A DNA stretch of 64,000 bases from Candidatus Coprenecus merdigallinarum. GTDB lineage: Bacteria > Bacteroidota > Bacteroidia > Bacteroidales > UBA932. Position 1 is the first letter of the stretch. Every line of letters begins with the position of its first letter. The stretch lies in assembly GCA_018712545.1 (NCBI GenBank), contig DVGV01000008.1, positions 1 to 64,000 on the forward strand. Reading direction: 5' to 3'. The translations under genes and the position numbers were made by a program. The notes beneath the pieces were generated by a model. It made no database searches, was not told the origin of the DNA, and worked only from the letters and a program-made list of their open reading frames with translations. Below are positions 24,415-33,779 of the stretch, piece by piece.

Positions 24415-27400
24415 CTACAGCCATCTTCCGTCACCTGCTCCGGCAGCCTTGACAGCGGCGTCGGTTACGGTGAAGTCTCCGTTGGCCGGATCAGCCAGAG
24501 GGCTGGCCGTGAGGACAGCTCCACCGTTGGCTATGGCCGTGGCCTCATCCATATCCGAGAACCATTCTTCATGGAAGTTGTAGAAGAAATTGTTGGATAT
24601 GTTTACGATATTCTCGGAGGAGGTGTTGCTGTGCACAAACGGGTAATTGCTGCTGAGCATGTCGACGAAGATATTGTTCGAGATGGTTATTCCTCCGGAG
24701 ACAGCTGCTCTGATGCGGGCAAATCCGTTGGAGTTTCCTCCTGTGATGTTGTAGAATGTATTGTTCGATACGACTACTCTGCTGACTCCGGCTACATCGG
24801 CATCGATGCGGAAGAGGTCGCGGCTGCCGTTGTAGACGGTGTTGTTCATCACCGTGAGGCTGCCGGCCGCGCCCTTGCGGATGTCGAAGGAGCCCTGGCC
24901 CGTACCCATGTCGTGAATCAGGTTGCCGGTGAACTCTACGTCACCTACGGAGGATGTCTCCTTGCTGACATAGATGAGGGATTTGCCGTATCCGGATATT
25001 TCGCAGTTCCGGACACTTACGGATGCTGATGCTGTCTCTCCGTCTACATCCTCGATGAAGTTTCCGACAGCTTCGGAAGCACCGTCAAAGTGGATGCCTG
25101 AGAGATAGAGATTTCCCAGTCCTGCACCGATCTTAATGCCGCCGATGACCGTGACATCGCCGTTTCCTCTGAGGGTGAGGTCGGCTGTGGCGGTGTAGAC
25201 TCCGTCCTCGGAGAATCCGTTGGCTCCGGCAGTACGGAAGTCATAGGTGCCGGCGTTGAGGGTAAAGTCAGTGGCTCCGGAGGCTATGGCGTTGACCAGC
25301 TCTTCCATGGTGCTGACCTCTATGGAGGATGCAGGAGGCATGTCGGCCTGAGGATTCCATCTCGGGTCTCCGACCTGCTTGGCCATCAGAACCGCATTGG
25401 TGAGGGTGAAGTCTCCTCCGTCAATGTCTGCGACAGGGCTGGAAGGCAGTACGGCTCCGCCGTTTGCCGTGGCTGTCGCCTCGTCCATGTCTGAGAACCA
25501 GTCCTCGTGGAATCCGAAGAAGTAGTTGTTGGCCACATTGACCGTATTGGCGCTTACAGTGTTGTCGTGAACGAAGGGATAGTTGCTGCTCATCATGTTC
25601 AGGAAGAGGTTGTTGGAGATGGTCACTCCGCCTGCTACGGTAGCCCTGATGCGTGCAAATCCGTTGGAGTTTCCTCCGGTTATGTTGGCGAAAGTGTTGT
25701 CGGCGATTACGAAGCTGCTCATTCCTGCTACATCGGCGTCCGCGCGGAACATGTCGCGGGAACCGTTGTAGATGGTGTTGGCCTGTGCCGTAAAGCTGCC
25801 TACGCTTCCTTTACGCATGTCGAAGGAGCCCTGACCGGTGCCCATATCGTGGATGAGGTTGCCGGTGAACTCGATGCTGCCGATCGACGAGCTGGCCTTG
25901 CTTACATAGATGACGGACTTGCCGTATCCGGAGATTCCGCTGTTGCGTACGATGACGGACTGGGCGGCAGTCTCGCCGTCCACGTCCTCGAGGAAGTTGC
26001 CTATGGCTCCGTTGTTGCCGCTGAAGCTGATGCCGTCGAGTGTGATGTTGCCTGCGCCGGATGCCAGCTTGAAGGCTCCGATAACTGTTACGTCACCGTT
26101 TCCTGTGAGGGAGAGGTCGCTGGAGACGCTGTAGACTCCGTCCTCGGAGAGACCTGTGGCTGTGACGGATGTAAAGTCGTATGTGCCGGCCTCAAGAGTG
26201 AGCTCTGTAACGCCTGCGGAGAGGGCGTTGAACAGCTCCCCGACAGTGGCTACGGATGTTCCGCCGCCCTGTCCGCCGGAAGAGAGGACAGTGAGGGATG
26301 CGTAGCCTGCGGAGGACTGTGTGTTGTAGATGTCGCCTTCAGCGGGATTGGCGAATACTCTTACGGAGTAGCCGCCAGCCTGCAGGAATCCGGTCTGGCT
26401 TGCGGGAATCACATAGGATGTACCGTCACTCACAGTCTCGCTGGCTCCGTTGTTGAAGCTGACTGAGTAGGAACCGGCGTTCTCAACAGGTGTCCAGGAA
26501 ACGTTGATGTCGGTGGCCTGACCCTGTGTCATCATTGCGGGTTCGAGGGTTACTTCAGGAGCTGTCAGCGCGGTATTGACCTGAGCTGTGTCATTGGACC
26601 ATGCCAGCGATTCGATTGCAATGGGGCCGGAGGGGTATAGGTAGATGGAAGCCTCCTCGGCTATGTCGGTGACGATGATCTTCTGGATGTTGCCCATGTT
26701 GACGTTGGTGGCTGCGCCTCCCTTGACCGTGCCGTCGAGGGACACGACTACGTGATTGCCGGTCAGGTCATCATAGTCGGCTGTCCTGATGAGGACGGAA
26801 CCGGGCTTGTTGACCCTGAACTCTACTGCACCGGCCGAGGGGACGCCTGCGCGGCTTACCTCAGCGGCTGCGGTGAACTTGAGCAGGCCGTCCTCGAAGA
26901 GCACTGCGTTCTCTTCCGATGCGATGATGCGGAGCTGGTCCTTGACCTGAGTCACGTCTATCTCGCCGTTGAAGACGGCACCGTCCGTGAAGTCCCATGT
27001 CTTGGTTCCTTCGATGAGGGTCAGGTTGTTGTCGATGGGAGGCTCCACGTATTCTACCAGCCAGCGGGGGTCACCTGTCCGCGATGCGATGAGGTTGGCA
27101 TTGGTAAGGTTGAATATGAGGCCGACGGAGTTGAAACAGGGGTCGGTGGCGAGCACTCCGCCGCCGCCGGCAGTAGCTGTGCCTTCGTCACACTTGGTTG
27201 TGAAGAAGGTCTCGGCTACATTGTAGAAGTAGTTGCCGCCGAATGACATCTGGTCTGCTCCGAGGTTGGCGTCACTGGCGCTGATGAGGGTGGAGTAGCC
27301 GGTCATGTTCAGGAAGAGGTTGTCGGTGATTTCCACAGATCCGGCGGGAGCGGCTGCGCGGATACCGATGACACCCCTGTTGTTGGTGGAGTTGTCAGCG

Positions 27401-28689
27401 GTGCAGAGGCTCATTATTGTGTTGTTCTTCAGGGAAATCTTTCCGCTGAGGGTTACGTCGGCATCGAGACGTATGAAGGTCCTGAATCCATTGTAGACAG
27501 TACTGTTCTGGATGGTCACATTGCCGAGGGTGGTGGTTGCCTGACGTATGTCGAAGCCGTCGCCGCCGGAACCCTGGATGTCATAGACAGTACAGCCGTC
27601 CATGATGTAGTTGTTGAGGGTCATGCCCTGGCCCCACTCGTACATGATGCCCTTGGAGTATCCGGTGACGGTACAGTTCCTGTATGTGATATTGCCTATC
27701 TGTACATCGGAGAGTCCGCCGCCGTTCTTGAGCTGGATAAGGAAGCCGTTGGAGTATCCGTTGCCGTTCCACTCGATGCCTTCGCTGTAGAAATGGTCGA
27801 GGGAGGCGGTGTTGATGTGCACCTCGCCGAGGATTACAGGACGCGTGCCGTCAGCTGTCTCCTCACCGTAGATCTCCATGTCGCCGAGCAGGTCCGCCTG
27901 CCCCAGGTCGTATGGCGAGCCGTCCATGGTAAGTCTTACCTTGGGAGCCTTGTCCGCGAATGCGGCCTGCAGTCCTGCGAGGTCGGAAACGACAGCCTCA
28001 CTGCCGTCGAATGCGGGCATGGTGTAGAGGTCGAGCTCGCCTCGGTTGGCGCTGAGGTAGTACAGTCCTACCGTATAGTTGGTCGAGGGAGTCAGGCCGG
28101 AGACAGTGGCTGTGCCTGTGTTGATGTCGGCCTCAGTGAGGTCGTACCTGTTCTCCACGCCGTCACGGGTAGTGTAGAGGATGTGGGTTACCTCGGGATC
28201 CTGATCCCATGCGATGGAGATCGAACCGGATGTCCTTTCGGTCACTTCGGGGTTGAGGTTGCTGGCTACGGCATATGTCTCGACGGGGTCGATGGAAACG
28301 GACCACTTGGAGGGATCCTTGCTGCCGTCGGATACCTGGGCCTGTACGCGGAAATAATACCTCTGGTCAGCCTCGAGTTTTACACCATAGGGCACTGAGT
28401 CTGCCGATACGGTGTAGCTCTGCACTCCGGCGATGAGCTCGCCGCTCTTATTTTCAAAGATGTTGGTGTCCTTGCGGATCTGCAGGGCGAACAGGTCGGA
28501 GCCCGTTACGAGGTCCCAGCTGAAGAGTACGCTGTCACCGTTCGAGATGCTGGTGGTAAGGTTCAGCGGCTCGAGACAGCGGGTGAGATCGAGTGCGGTG
28601 ATCTCGTCTGCGACGCTGGTGCAGGAGTGGATGGCCGCTCCGAGTATCAGCGCTGCTGCTATTGATATGTTTCTGAATAACTTTTTCAT
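24415..28689 (-). CDS. Large beta-helix lipoprotein, DUF4957/DUF5123 type, putative pectin-binding or lyase
   Basis: 1424 residues with a lipoprotein signal (Cys23 in AAIHSC). Two fibronectin-III-like domains (about 35-145 and 150-215) come first. A parallel beta-helix follows (about 230-540), then a carbohydrate-binding-like part (about 560-690) and another FnIII (about 710-800). Two further beta-helix domains (about 812-1118 and 1121-1424) are close copies of each other, sharing runs such as GNLIHDMGTGQGSFD and YNITGGNSNGFARIR-like blocks. The family recurs in pectin loci of gut Bacteroidota; lyase activity has been suggested but the fold alone does not show it. It is the last gene before a terminator in the SusCD unit. 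Confidence 0.78.
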   Translation of the reverse strand: MKKLFRNISIAAALILGAAIHSCTSVADEITALDLTRCLEPLNLTTSISNGDSVLFSWDLVTGSDLFALQIRKDTNIFENKSGELIAGVQSYTVSADSVPYGVKLEADQRYYFRVQAQVSDGSKDPSKWSVSIDPVETYAVASNLNPEVTERTSGSISIAWDQDPEVTHILYTTRDGVENRYDLTEADINTGTATVSGLTPSTNYTVGLYYLSANRGELDLYTMPAFDGSEAVVSDLAGLQAAFADKAPKVRLTMDGSPYDLGQADLLGDMEIYGEETADGTRPVILGEVHINTASLDHFYSEGIEWNGNGYSNGFLIQLKNGGGLSDVQIGNITYRNCTVTGYSKGIMYEWGQGMTLNNYIMDGCTVYDIQGSGGDGFDIRQATTTLGNVTIQNSTVYNGFRTFIRLDADVTLSGKISLKNNTIMSLCTADNSTNNRGVIGIRAAAPAGSVEITDNLFLNMTGYSTLISASDANLGADQMSFGGNYFYNVAETFFTTKCDEGTATAGGGGVLATDPCFNSVGLIFNLTNANLIASRTGDPRWLVEYVEPPIDNNLTLIEGTKTWDFTDGAVFNGEIDVTQVKDQLRIIASEENAVLFEDGLLKFTAAAEVSRAGVPSAGAVEFRVNKPGSVLIRTADYDDLTGNHVVVSLDGTVKGGAATNVNMGNIQKIIVTDIAEEASIYLYPSGPIAIESLAWSNDTAQVNTALTAPEVTLEPAMMTQGQATDINVSWTPVENAGSYSVSFNNGASETVSDGTSYVIPASQTGFLQAGGYSVRVFANPAEGDIYNTQSSAGYASLTVLSSGGQGGGTSVATVGELFNALSAGVTELTLEAGTYDFTSVTATGLSEDGVYSVSSDLSLTGNGDVTVIGAFKLASGAGNITLDGISFSGNNGAIGNFLEDVDGETAAQSVIVRNSGISGYGKSVIYVSKASSSIGSIEFTGNLIHDMGTGQGSFDMRKGSVGSFTAQANTIYNGSRDMFRADADVAGMSSFVIADNTFANITGGNSNGFARIRATVAGGVTISNNLFLNMMSSNYPFVHDNTVSANTVNVANNYFFGFHEDWFSDMDEATATANGGAVLPSSPVADIDGGDFTLTNAVLMAKQVGDPRWNPQADMPPASSIEVSTMEELVNAIASGATDFTLNAGTYDFRTAGANGFSEDGVYTATADLTLRGNGDVTVIGGIKIGAGLGNLYLSGIHFDGASEAVGNFIEDVDGETASASVSVRNCEISGYGKSLIYVSKETSSVGDVEFTGNLIHDMGTGQGSFDIRKGAAGSLTVMNNTVYNGSRDLFRIDADVAGVSRVVVSNNTFYNITGGNSNGFARIRAAVSGGITISNNIFVDMLSSNYPFVHSNTSSENIVNISNNFFYNFHEEWFSDMDEATAIANGGAVLTASPLADPANGDFTVTDAAVKAAGAGDGRWL
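24430..26255 (-). repeat. Tandem internal duplication, two units of about 900 bp
   Basis: Two adjacent units encode near-parallel protein sequence (residues about 812-1118 and 1121-1424 of the beta-helix lipoprotein). The matching landmarks include GNGDVTVIG, GNF(L/I)EDVDGETA, GTGQGSFD, ITGGNSNGFARIRA and SDMDEATA. DNA stretches such as those around 24900 and 25825 are also very similar, so the copy event is fairly recent or is kept alike by gene conversion. Confidence 0.8.
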
Positions 28690-28707
28690 CGGAAAATAAT
28701 TTGACTG

Positions 28708-30525
28708 TTAGTATCCGTAGTCGTTTACAAGGTATCCCTGACCGTTGGTGAGGGTGATGTCGAAGATGGGCCAGAACTGACGCTCGTCAGGGTTTCTCTG
28801 GTACATGGCTTCGATGGTTTCGGATTCGAGGTGCTCGGGGCTGATGTATTCCTCCTCGAGAATCCACTGGCTGCCTTCAGGGTCGGTCTCGGCCTCGGCC
28901 TGGGAGAATCCCCAGAAAGTGAGGCCCATGCCGTCCTCATTGTAGCAGTAGTAGATGTCTCCGGTCTGGCGGAGCCATGAGAACTTGCCGGTGCGGTTGG
29001 CAAGGGCGTTCATGTCTGCCTTCGCCTCGTCCATCTTGGACTTGAGCATGTTCCATCTGATGAGATCCGCCTTGCGGAGGAATTCGCCCACGAACTCGAG
29101 GGCTCTCTCGTCTACGATGGCGTTGAAGATGTCGTCTTTTGAGGAAAGACCGGCCACATATGTCTCGGCCATTGCCTCATTGCCTGTGTAGGCCCTTCTC
29201 CTTACCTGAAGCAGATAGTCCTTGGCCACCTGGGTCTGTCCCAGCTCATTGGCAATCTCAGCGGCCATCAGTAGAATGTCGGAGTATCTCATTACCACAG
29301 GCTTGATGCCGTCATCGTTACCGCCGCCGAAAGGCTGTGCGTCCATCCACTCGAAGCGGTATTTGCCGAAGTACCACATGTCTATGCCCGCAGGTTCCTG
29401 GCTGTCATCTACCCAGTCGTAGTTGATGCAGCTGATGTCGCGGCGTACGTCCTGAGGCTCATATTTGAAATAGAACGAGGGTACCGGCCCCGCGTCACCT
29501 CCGCGGCTGGCTGCCGTTCCGATGTAGGGTGAGCTTTCGTGGCTGCCTGCGAACGTGTAGTTCCATCTGCCGCGGCCGTCGCTGAAGGGAATCACGTAGA
29601 GTATCTCGTTTCCTGCAGTCAGGTCGAAGTTGTTGAAGTTGTACCACAGGTCGCGGTAGGAGGATACGAGATGCGCCGTACCGCTGTTGATGGCCAGCTG
29701 GAGATATTCGAGGGCCTTGGGGTAGAGTACGCTCTTCTGGAGCTGGGGCTCGTTGGTCATGCGGATGCTTCCGATATTGCCGGTGCCGACCATTCCGTCA
29801 TCGGGACGGAGGGCGTAGCCGGAGGCTGCCAGGGCGATACGGGCATAGAGACCGCATGCGAAGGCTTTGTTGACCCTGTCGGTAGTGGCGGTCTGCGAGG
29901 ACTCGTTGGGCCAGTAGAGGTAGTCGATGGCTTCCTCGAGGTCCTTGAGAATCTGTACGTAGATGGTGTCGCGGCTGGTCTTGGCCATGAAGATGTTGTC
30001 GGATGTGATGGGCTCGAAACGGGCGGGCACGTCTCCCCATGCTTTTGTGAGGTCGTAGTAGATCATGGCTCTGAGGGTCAGGGCCTCTCCGAGGAGGTAG
30101 GCCATCTCAGGGCGGTTCTCGACATCACCGTATGCGCGGAGACCCTCGATGGCCAGATTGGCTCTCTCGATGCCTACGAACATCTCGTTGTAGGGACCGT
30201 TGTCGAGGTTCATCTGGGTGTTGTTGGTGGTGGGGTCGTACTGAGTCAGCTGCTTGCCGGTGGTGTTGGTCCCGTTGTACCACTCGATATCGGTGTTGAA
30301 GCCGTACCAGGGGAGGAAACGGCCGCGGTAGTTGTTGGTGTGGCCGAAAGTCTCCGCGATGGAGAAGATTGCGTACTCTGAGAGGGTATAGTCCGAGTAG
30401 ACGTTGGTCTCGTCTGCAGCCGACGGCGCTTTCACGTCGAAGAACCCGTCCTCGGAGCAGGAGGACAGCGACATTACGGCTGCGGCTGCGAGCATGCTTG
30501 CGAATATCTTGATATTTGTTTTCAT
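28708..30525 (-). CDS. susD: SusD-like outer-membrane glycan-binding lipoprotein
   Basis: The 605-residue protein has a lipoprotein signal (Cys23 in MSLSSCSEDG). It shows the SusD features: TPR-rich helices, LLGEALTLRAMIYYDLTKAWGDVPARFEP near 145-170, and the C-terminal LRKADLIRWNMLKSK segment. It forms the lid of the SusC pore and binds pectin oligomers by context. It follows SusC with a 12-base gap and precedes the beta-helix lipoprotein by 18 bases. Glycan specificity is inferred from the neighbouring pectinases only. Confidence 0.93.
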   Translation of the reverse strand: MKTNIKIFASMLAAAAVMSLSSCSEDGFFDVKAPSAADETNVYSDYTLSEYAIFSIAETFGHTNNYRGRFLPWYGFNTDIEWYNGTNTTGKQLTQYDPTTNNTQMNLDNGPYNEMFVGIERANLAIEGLRAYGDVENRPEMAYLLGEALTLRAMIYYDLTKAWGDVPARFEPITSDNIFMAKTSRDTIYVQILKDLEEAIDYLYWPNESSQTATTDRVNKAFACGLYARIALAASGYALRPDDGMVGTGNIGSIRMTNEPQLQKSVLYPKALEYLQLAINSGTAHLVSSYRDLWYNFNNFDLTAGNEILYVIPFSDGRGRWNYTFAGSHESSPYIGTAASRGGDAGPVPSFYFKYEPQDVRRDISCINYDWVDDSQEPAGIDMWYFGKYRFEWMDAQPFGGGNDDGIKPVVMRYSDILLMAAEIANELGQTQVAKDYLLQVRRRAYTGNEAMAETYVAGLSSKDDIFNAIVDERALEFVGEFLRKADLIRWNMLKSKMDEAKADMNALANRTGKFSWLRQTGDIYYCYNEDGMGLTFWGFSQAEAETDPEGSQWILEEEYISPEHLESETIEAMYQRNPDERQFWPIFDITLTNGQGYLVNDYGY

Positions 30526-30537
30526 ATCTGTGTCTTG

Positions 30538-33500
30538 TTAGAATGTCAGGTTGATGCCGAATACGAATCCTATGCTTCTGGGATATGCGGAATAGTCCAC
30601 ACCAGGAGAGAGGGGAGTGTCACGCCTTGTGTCCACCTCGGGGTCGAAGCCGGAGTAGTTGGTCCAGCAGAAGAGGTTGGTGCCGGTGGCGTAGATACGG
30701 AGCTTGCGGATGTATGCCTTGCTGGTCCATTTCTCGGGGAAGGTATAGCCTATGGTGGCTGACTGGAGTCTCAGGTATGAGCCGTCCTCCACGGCCCAGT
30801 CGGAGAACACTGCGTTTCCGACGGCGGGGGACCACATGGTGGTTCCGGCATTCATGGCCGCGAGTGCTTCGGGATCCGTTACGAGCTCACCGGTCTTCCA
30901 GTCAATGTTGGTCCAGCGGTTTTCGACGTTCATCATCTGGATGAGGTTACGGTTGTAGTATTTTCTGGACGATGTGAACTCGATTTTGTTGGCATTGTAA
31001 ACGTCGTTGCCGTAGCTGTAGGCGAAGTTGGCGGAGAAGTCCACTCCGTAGACATAGCCTGAGAGGGAGAAACCGCCGGCGAACAGGGGATTTGCATCGC
31101 CTATGACTTCCTTGTCGGCTGTGGTGATGACGCCGTCACCGTCGAGATCCTTGAGCTTGAGGGCGCCTGGACGGAGGTAGTCGGAGCCGATGATGGCTGA
31201 GGCGTCAGCCACACCCTCTTTCAGTACCCACTCACCGTCGATGTAGTTGAAGTCATCCACCTCATAGCGTCCGTCATTGCGGTAGCCGTACATGGAACCG
31301 ATAGGACGGCCTACCTCTACGATGTAGTCGGTGCCGATCTCGGTCGAGGCCCACTGTGTGGCGTACTCGATGCGGTCAAGACCTCCGAGGGAGGTTACGC
31401 GGTTCTGGTTGAAAGATATGTTGGCGTTGAAGCTCAGGTCGAAGTTCTGCTTGCGTACGATCGGGAGGTTGAGGCTGACCTCGATACCCCTGTTGCGGGT
31501 CGATCCGATGTTGCGGTACTGGGTCTCGTAGCCGCTGCCTGCGATGGGGAACTCGATGAGCAGGTCCTTGGTGTCGTTCTGGTAGACCTCCACAGAACCT
31601 GCGAGGCGGCCCTGGAAGAAGCTGAAGTCGAGACCGATGTTATGTGTCATGGTGGTCTCCCACTTCAGGTCGGGGTTGCTCATTACCGTACCTGTGGTGT
31701 AGTAGGTGTTGCCCATGCTGATCCAGGATGTGGAGCTTCCGTTGTAGACGCGGTTGATCTGGTTGGCGGGAATGTTGTTGTTGCCTGCGGTACCGTAGCT
31801 GTAACGGAGTTTCAGCTCGTCCAGCCATCCGCTGGCGCCCTGCATCCAGGGTTCTGCCGAGATACGCCATGAGGCGGCTGCCGAAGGGAAGAATCCCCAG
31901 CGGTTGCCGGGACCGAACTTGGAGGAGCCGTCTGCACGGAATGTGGCTCCGATGGAGTAGCGGCGGTCAAATTCGTAGTTGGCCCTGATGAATCCGGAGA
32001 GCAGCCTGTCCTCGGGGTCGTAGTAGTCCTCGTAGGAAATGGGAGTACCGGTGCTCATGAAGTTCCATGCCATGTCAGAATCAAACGAGGCGGGGAAATT
32101 CTCGACCATGGCTGTGATCTGGTTTTCCTTGGTGATGATCATCTCCTCGCCGAGAATGAAGTTGAGGACATGCCTGTCGTCCTTGATGATGTCGGAGAAG
32201 TCATAGCTCAGGGTGTTGGTGTTGCGGTATCTCTGGTATGAGCGGTCGGTGTAGCGGGAGGCGGGCAGGTTCTTGTATGTGGCGGTGTTGGCCACATAGT
32301 AGGTCGTAAGGCCGTAGAAGCGGTTGTCCTTCTGTCTGAAGTCCTGCAGACCGCCTTCTATCTTGAGACGGAGATTGGGGAGGATCTCCCAGGTCATGGC
32401 CGCATTGGCGTTCCACTGGGTGCGGATCCTCTTTGTGTCGTTGTCGGCTACTGAAAGAAGCGGGGGGGCGTTGTCGCCGTAGTCCTCCTCAAGGTCGACA
32501 TTCTGGATAGAGGAAGAGATGGGTATCGGGGTGTAGGATACGGCGTGTTTCAGACGTCCGTTGCCGGAGGTCGAGCCGGCGTCGTTCATGGAGTTGGCGC
32601 CGGAACCGCGGGTCTGCATGTTGCTGTAGCGTACGTTCACGTCGAAAGTCAGGGCCTTGACGGGCTTGAACTGTGCTTTCAGGTTCAGGTTGTCGCGGGA
32701 GTATGAGGAGCCGATCATGATGGCCTGGTCGTCCATGTGGGCGTACCCCAGGGTCCATGTGTAGTTCTCTCCGCCGCCGGACAGGGTGATGTCGGTGTTC
32801 CAGGTCTGGCCTGTGTTCCCGAAGACCATGCCGACCCAGTCGTTTGTGGGCAGACCGTAGTAGAGGTCGATGTCGTCGAAGCTTCCGAAGTAGGGCTCGT
32901 AGTTGTCGGTGATATTGTCCCTGATCATGCCCAGCTCGTACTGGAACTTTACGAAGTTCTCGGAGTCCATGGTGCGGATGGCGTCACGGTTCGCCATCCA
33001 TTTCTGACCGTAGTAGGCGTTGACACTGACAGTGATCTTGCGTCCCTTCTCGCCGCTCTTGGTAGTGATGATGACCACGCCGTTCGCACCGCGGGATCCG
33101 TAGATGGCTGTCGAGAATGCATCCTTCAGGACGTCCATCGAGAGAATCTCGGATGCGGCTATATCGTTGATGTTGTCAACAGGGAAACCGTCTACGATAT
33201 ACAGAGGTGAGGAGTCCTGGGTGATAGAGCCGCCGCCGCGGACACGTATCTTGATGTCGGCATCGGGGTCACCCTCCGTGGTGGTCACGGACACACCGGC
33301 CATTCTTCCGGTCAGGGCCTGGGATACGCTGGTTACGGGCTGTTCGGTGATTTTTTCGCTGCTGATTGACGATACTGAGCCGAGAAGGTCGCGGCGCTTT
33401 ACAGTGGCGTAGCCGATGACTACTGTCTCGTCGAGCATTGTGACGTCTTCCTCCATCGTCACGTCGATGGTGGTGCGTCCGTTTACCGGAATGGTAAGAG

Positions 33501-33744
33501 TCTTCATTCCGATGAAGATAAACTGCAGGCTGGAGGTATTGATGTCAGGCACTTCGATGACATACGAACCGTCCAGGTCTGTCTGAGTTCCAACAGTGGT
33601 TCCGTCGACAATGACGCTGACGCCGGGCAGGGGCTCACCGTTTATGTCGGAGACCACTCCTTTCACTTCCTGTGCGTACAATGCCGTGGACATGCACAGC
33701 AGTGCCGCCAGAAGAAAGCAGAGCTTTGAAGATAATTCTCGCAT
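30538..33744 (-). CDS. susC: SusC-like TonB-dependent outer-membrane transporter
   Basis: The 1068-residue protein has a signal peptide (to about 24), a CarboxypepD_reg-like domain (about 26-100; EVKGVVSDINGEPLPGVSVIV), a TonB-box region (DETVVIGYATVKRRDLLGSVS) and a plug domain (about 120-235; YGSRGANGVVIITTKSGEKG). A beta-barrel follows, ending NLTF. It imports oligosaccharides across the outer membrane using TonB energy. It stands fifth in the operon, behind four enzymes, while susC usually leads such loci. There is only a 35-base gap behind the PL1 gene and no separate promoter box. Confidence 0.95.
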   Translation of the reverse strand: MRELSSKLCFLLAALLCMSTALYAQEVKGVVSDINGEPLPGVSVIVDGTTVGTQTDLDGSYVIEVPDINTSSLQFIFIGMKTLTIPVNGRTTIDVTMEEDVTMLDETVVIGYATVKRRDLLGSVSSISSEKITEQPVTSVSQALTGRMAGVSVTTTEGDPDADIKIRVRGGGSITQDSSPLYIVDGFPVDNINDIAASEILSMDVLKDAFSTAIYGSRGANGVVIITTKSGEKGRKITVSVNAYYGQKWMANRDAIRTMDSENFVKFQYELGMIRDNITDNYEPYFGSFDDIDLYYGLPTNDWVGMVFGNTGQTWNTDITLSGGGENYTWTLGYAHMDDQAIMIGSSYSRDNLNLKAQFKPVKALTFDVNVRYSNMQTRGSGANSMNDAGSTSGNGRLKHAVSYTPIPISSSIQNVDLEEDYGDNAPPLLSVADNDTKRIRTQWNANAAMTWEILPNLRLKIEGGLQDFRQKDNRFYGLTTYYVANTATYKNLPASRYTDRSYQRYRNTNTLSYDFSDIIKDDRHVLNFILGEEMIITKENQITAMVENFPASFDSDMAWNFMSTGTPISYEDYYDPEDRLLSGFIRANYEFDRRYSIGATFRADGSSKFGPGNRWGFFPSAAASWRISAEPWMQGASGWLDELKLRYSYGTAGNNNIPANQINRVYNGSSTSWISMGNTYYTTGTVMSNPDLKWETTMTHNIGLDFSFFQGRLAGSVEVYQNDTKDLLIEFPIAGSGYETQYRNIGSTRNRGIEVSLNLPIVRKQNFDLSFNANISFNQNRVTSLGGLDRIEYATQWASTEIGTDYIVEVGRPIGSMYGYRNDGRYEVDDFNYIDGEWVLKEGVADASAIIGSDYLRPGALKLKDLDGDGVITTADKEVIGDANPLFAGGFSLSGYVYGVDFSANFAYSYGNDVYNANKIEFTSSRKYYNRNLIQMMNVENRWTNIDWKTGELVTDPEALAAMNAGTTMWSPAVGNAVFSDWAVEDGSYLRLQSATIGYTFPEKWTSKAYIRKLRIYATGTNLFCWTNYSGFDPEVDTRRDTPLSPGVDYSAYPRSIGFVFGINLTF

Positions 33745-33779
33745 AAGACGATTTGTTTGTATGGTTAATAAATGAAAAT

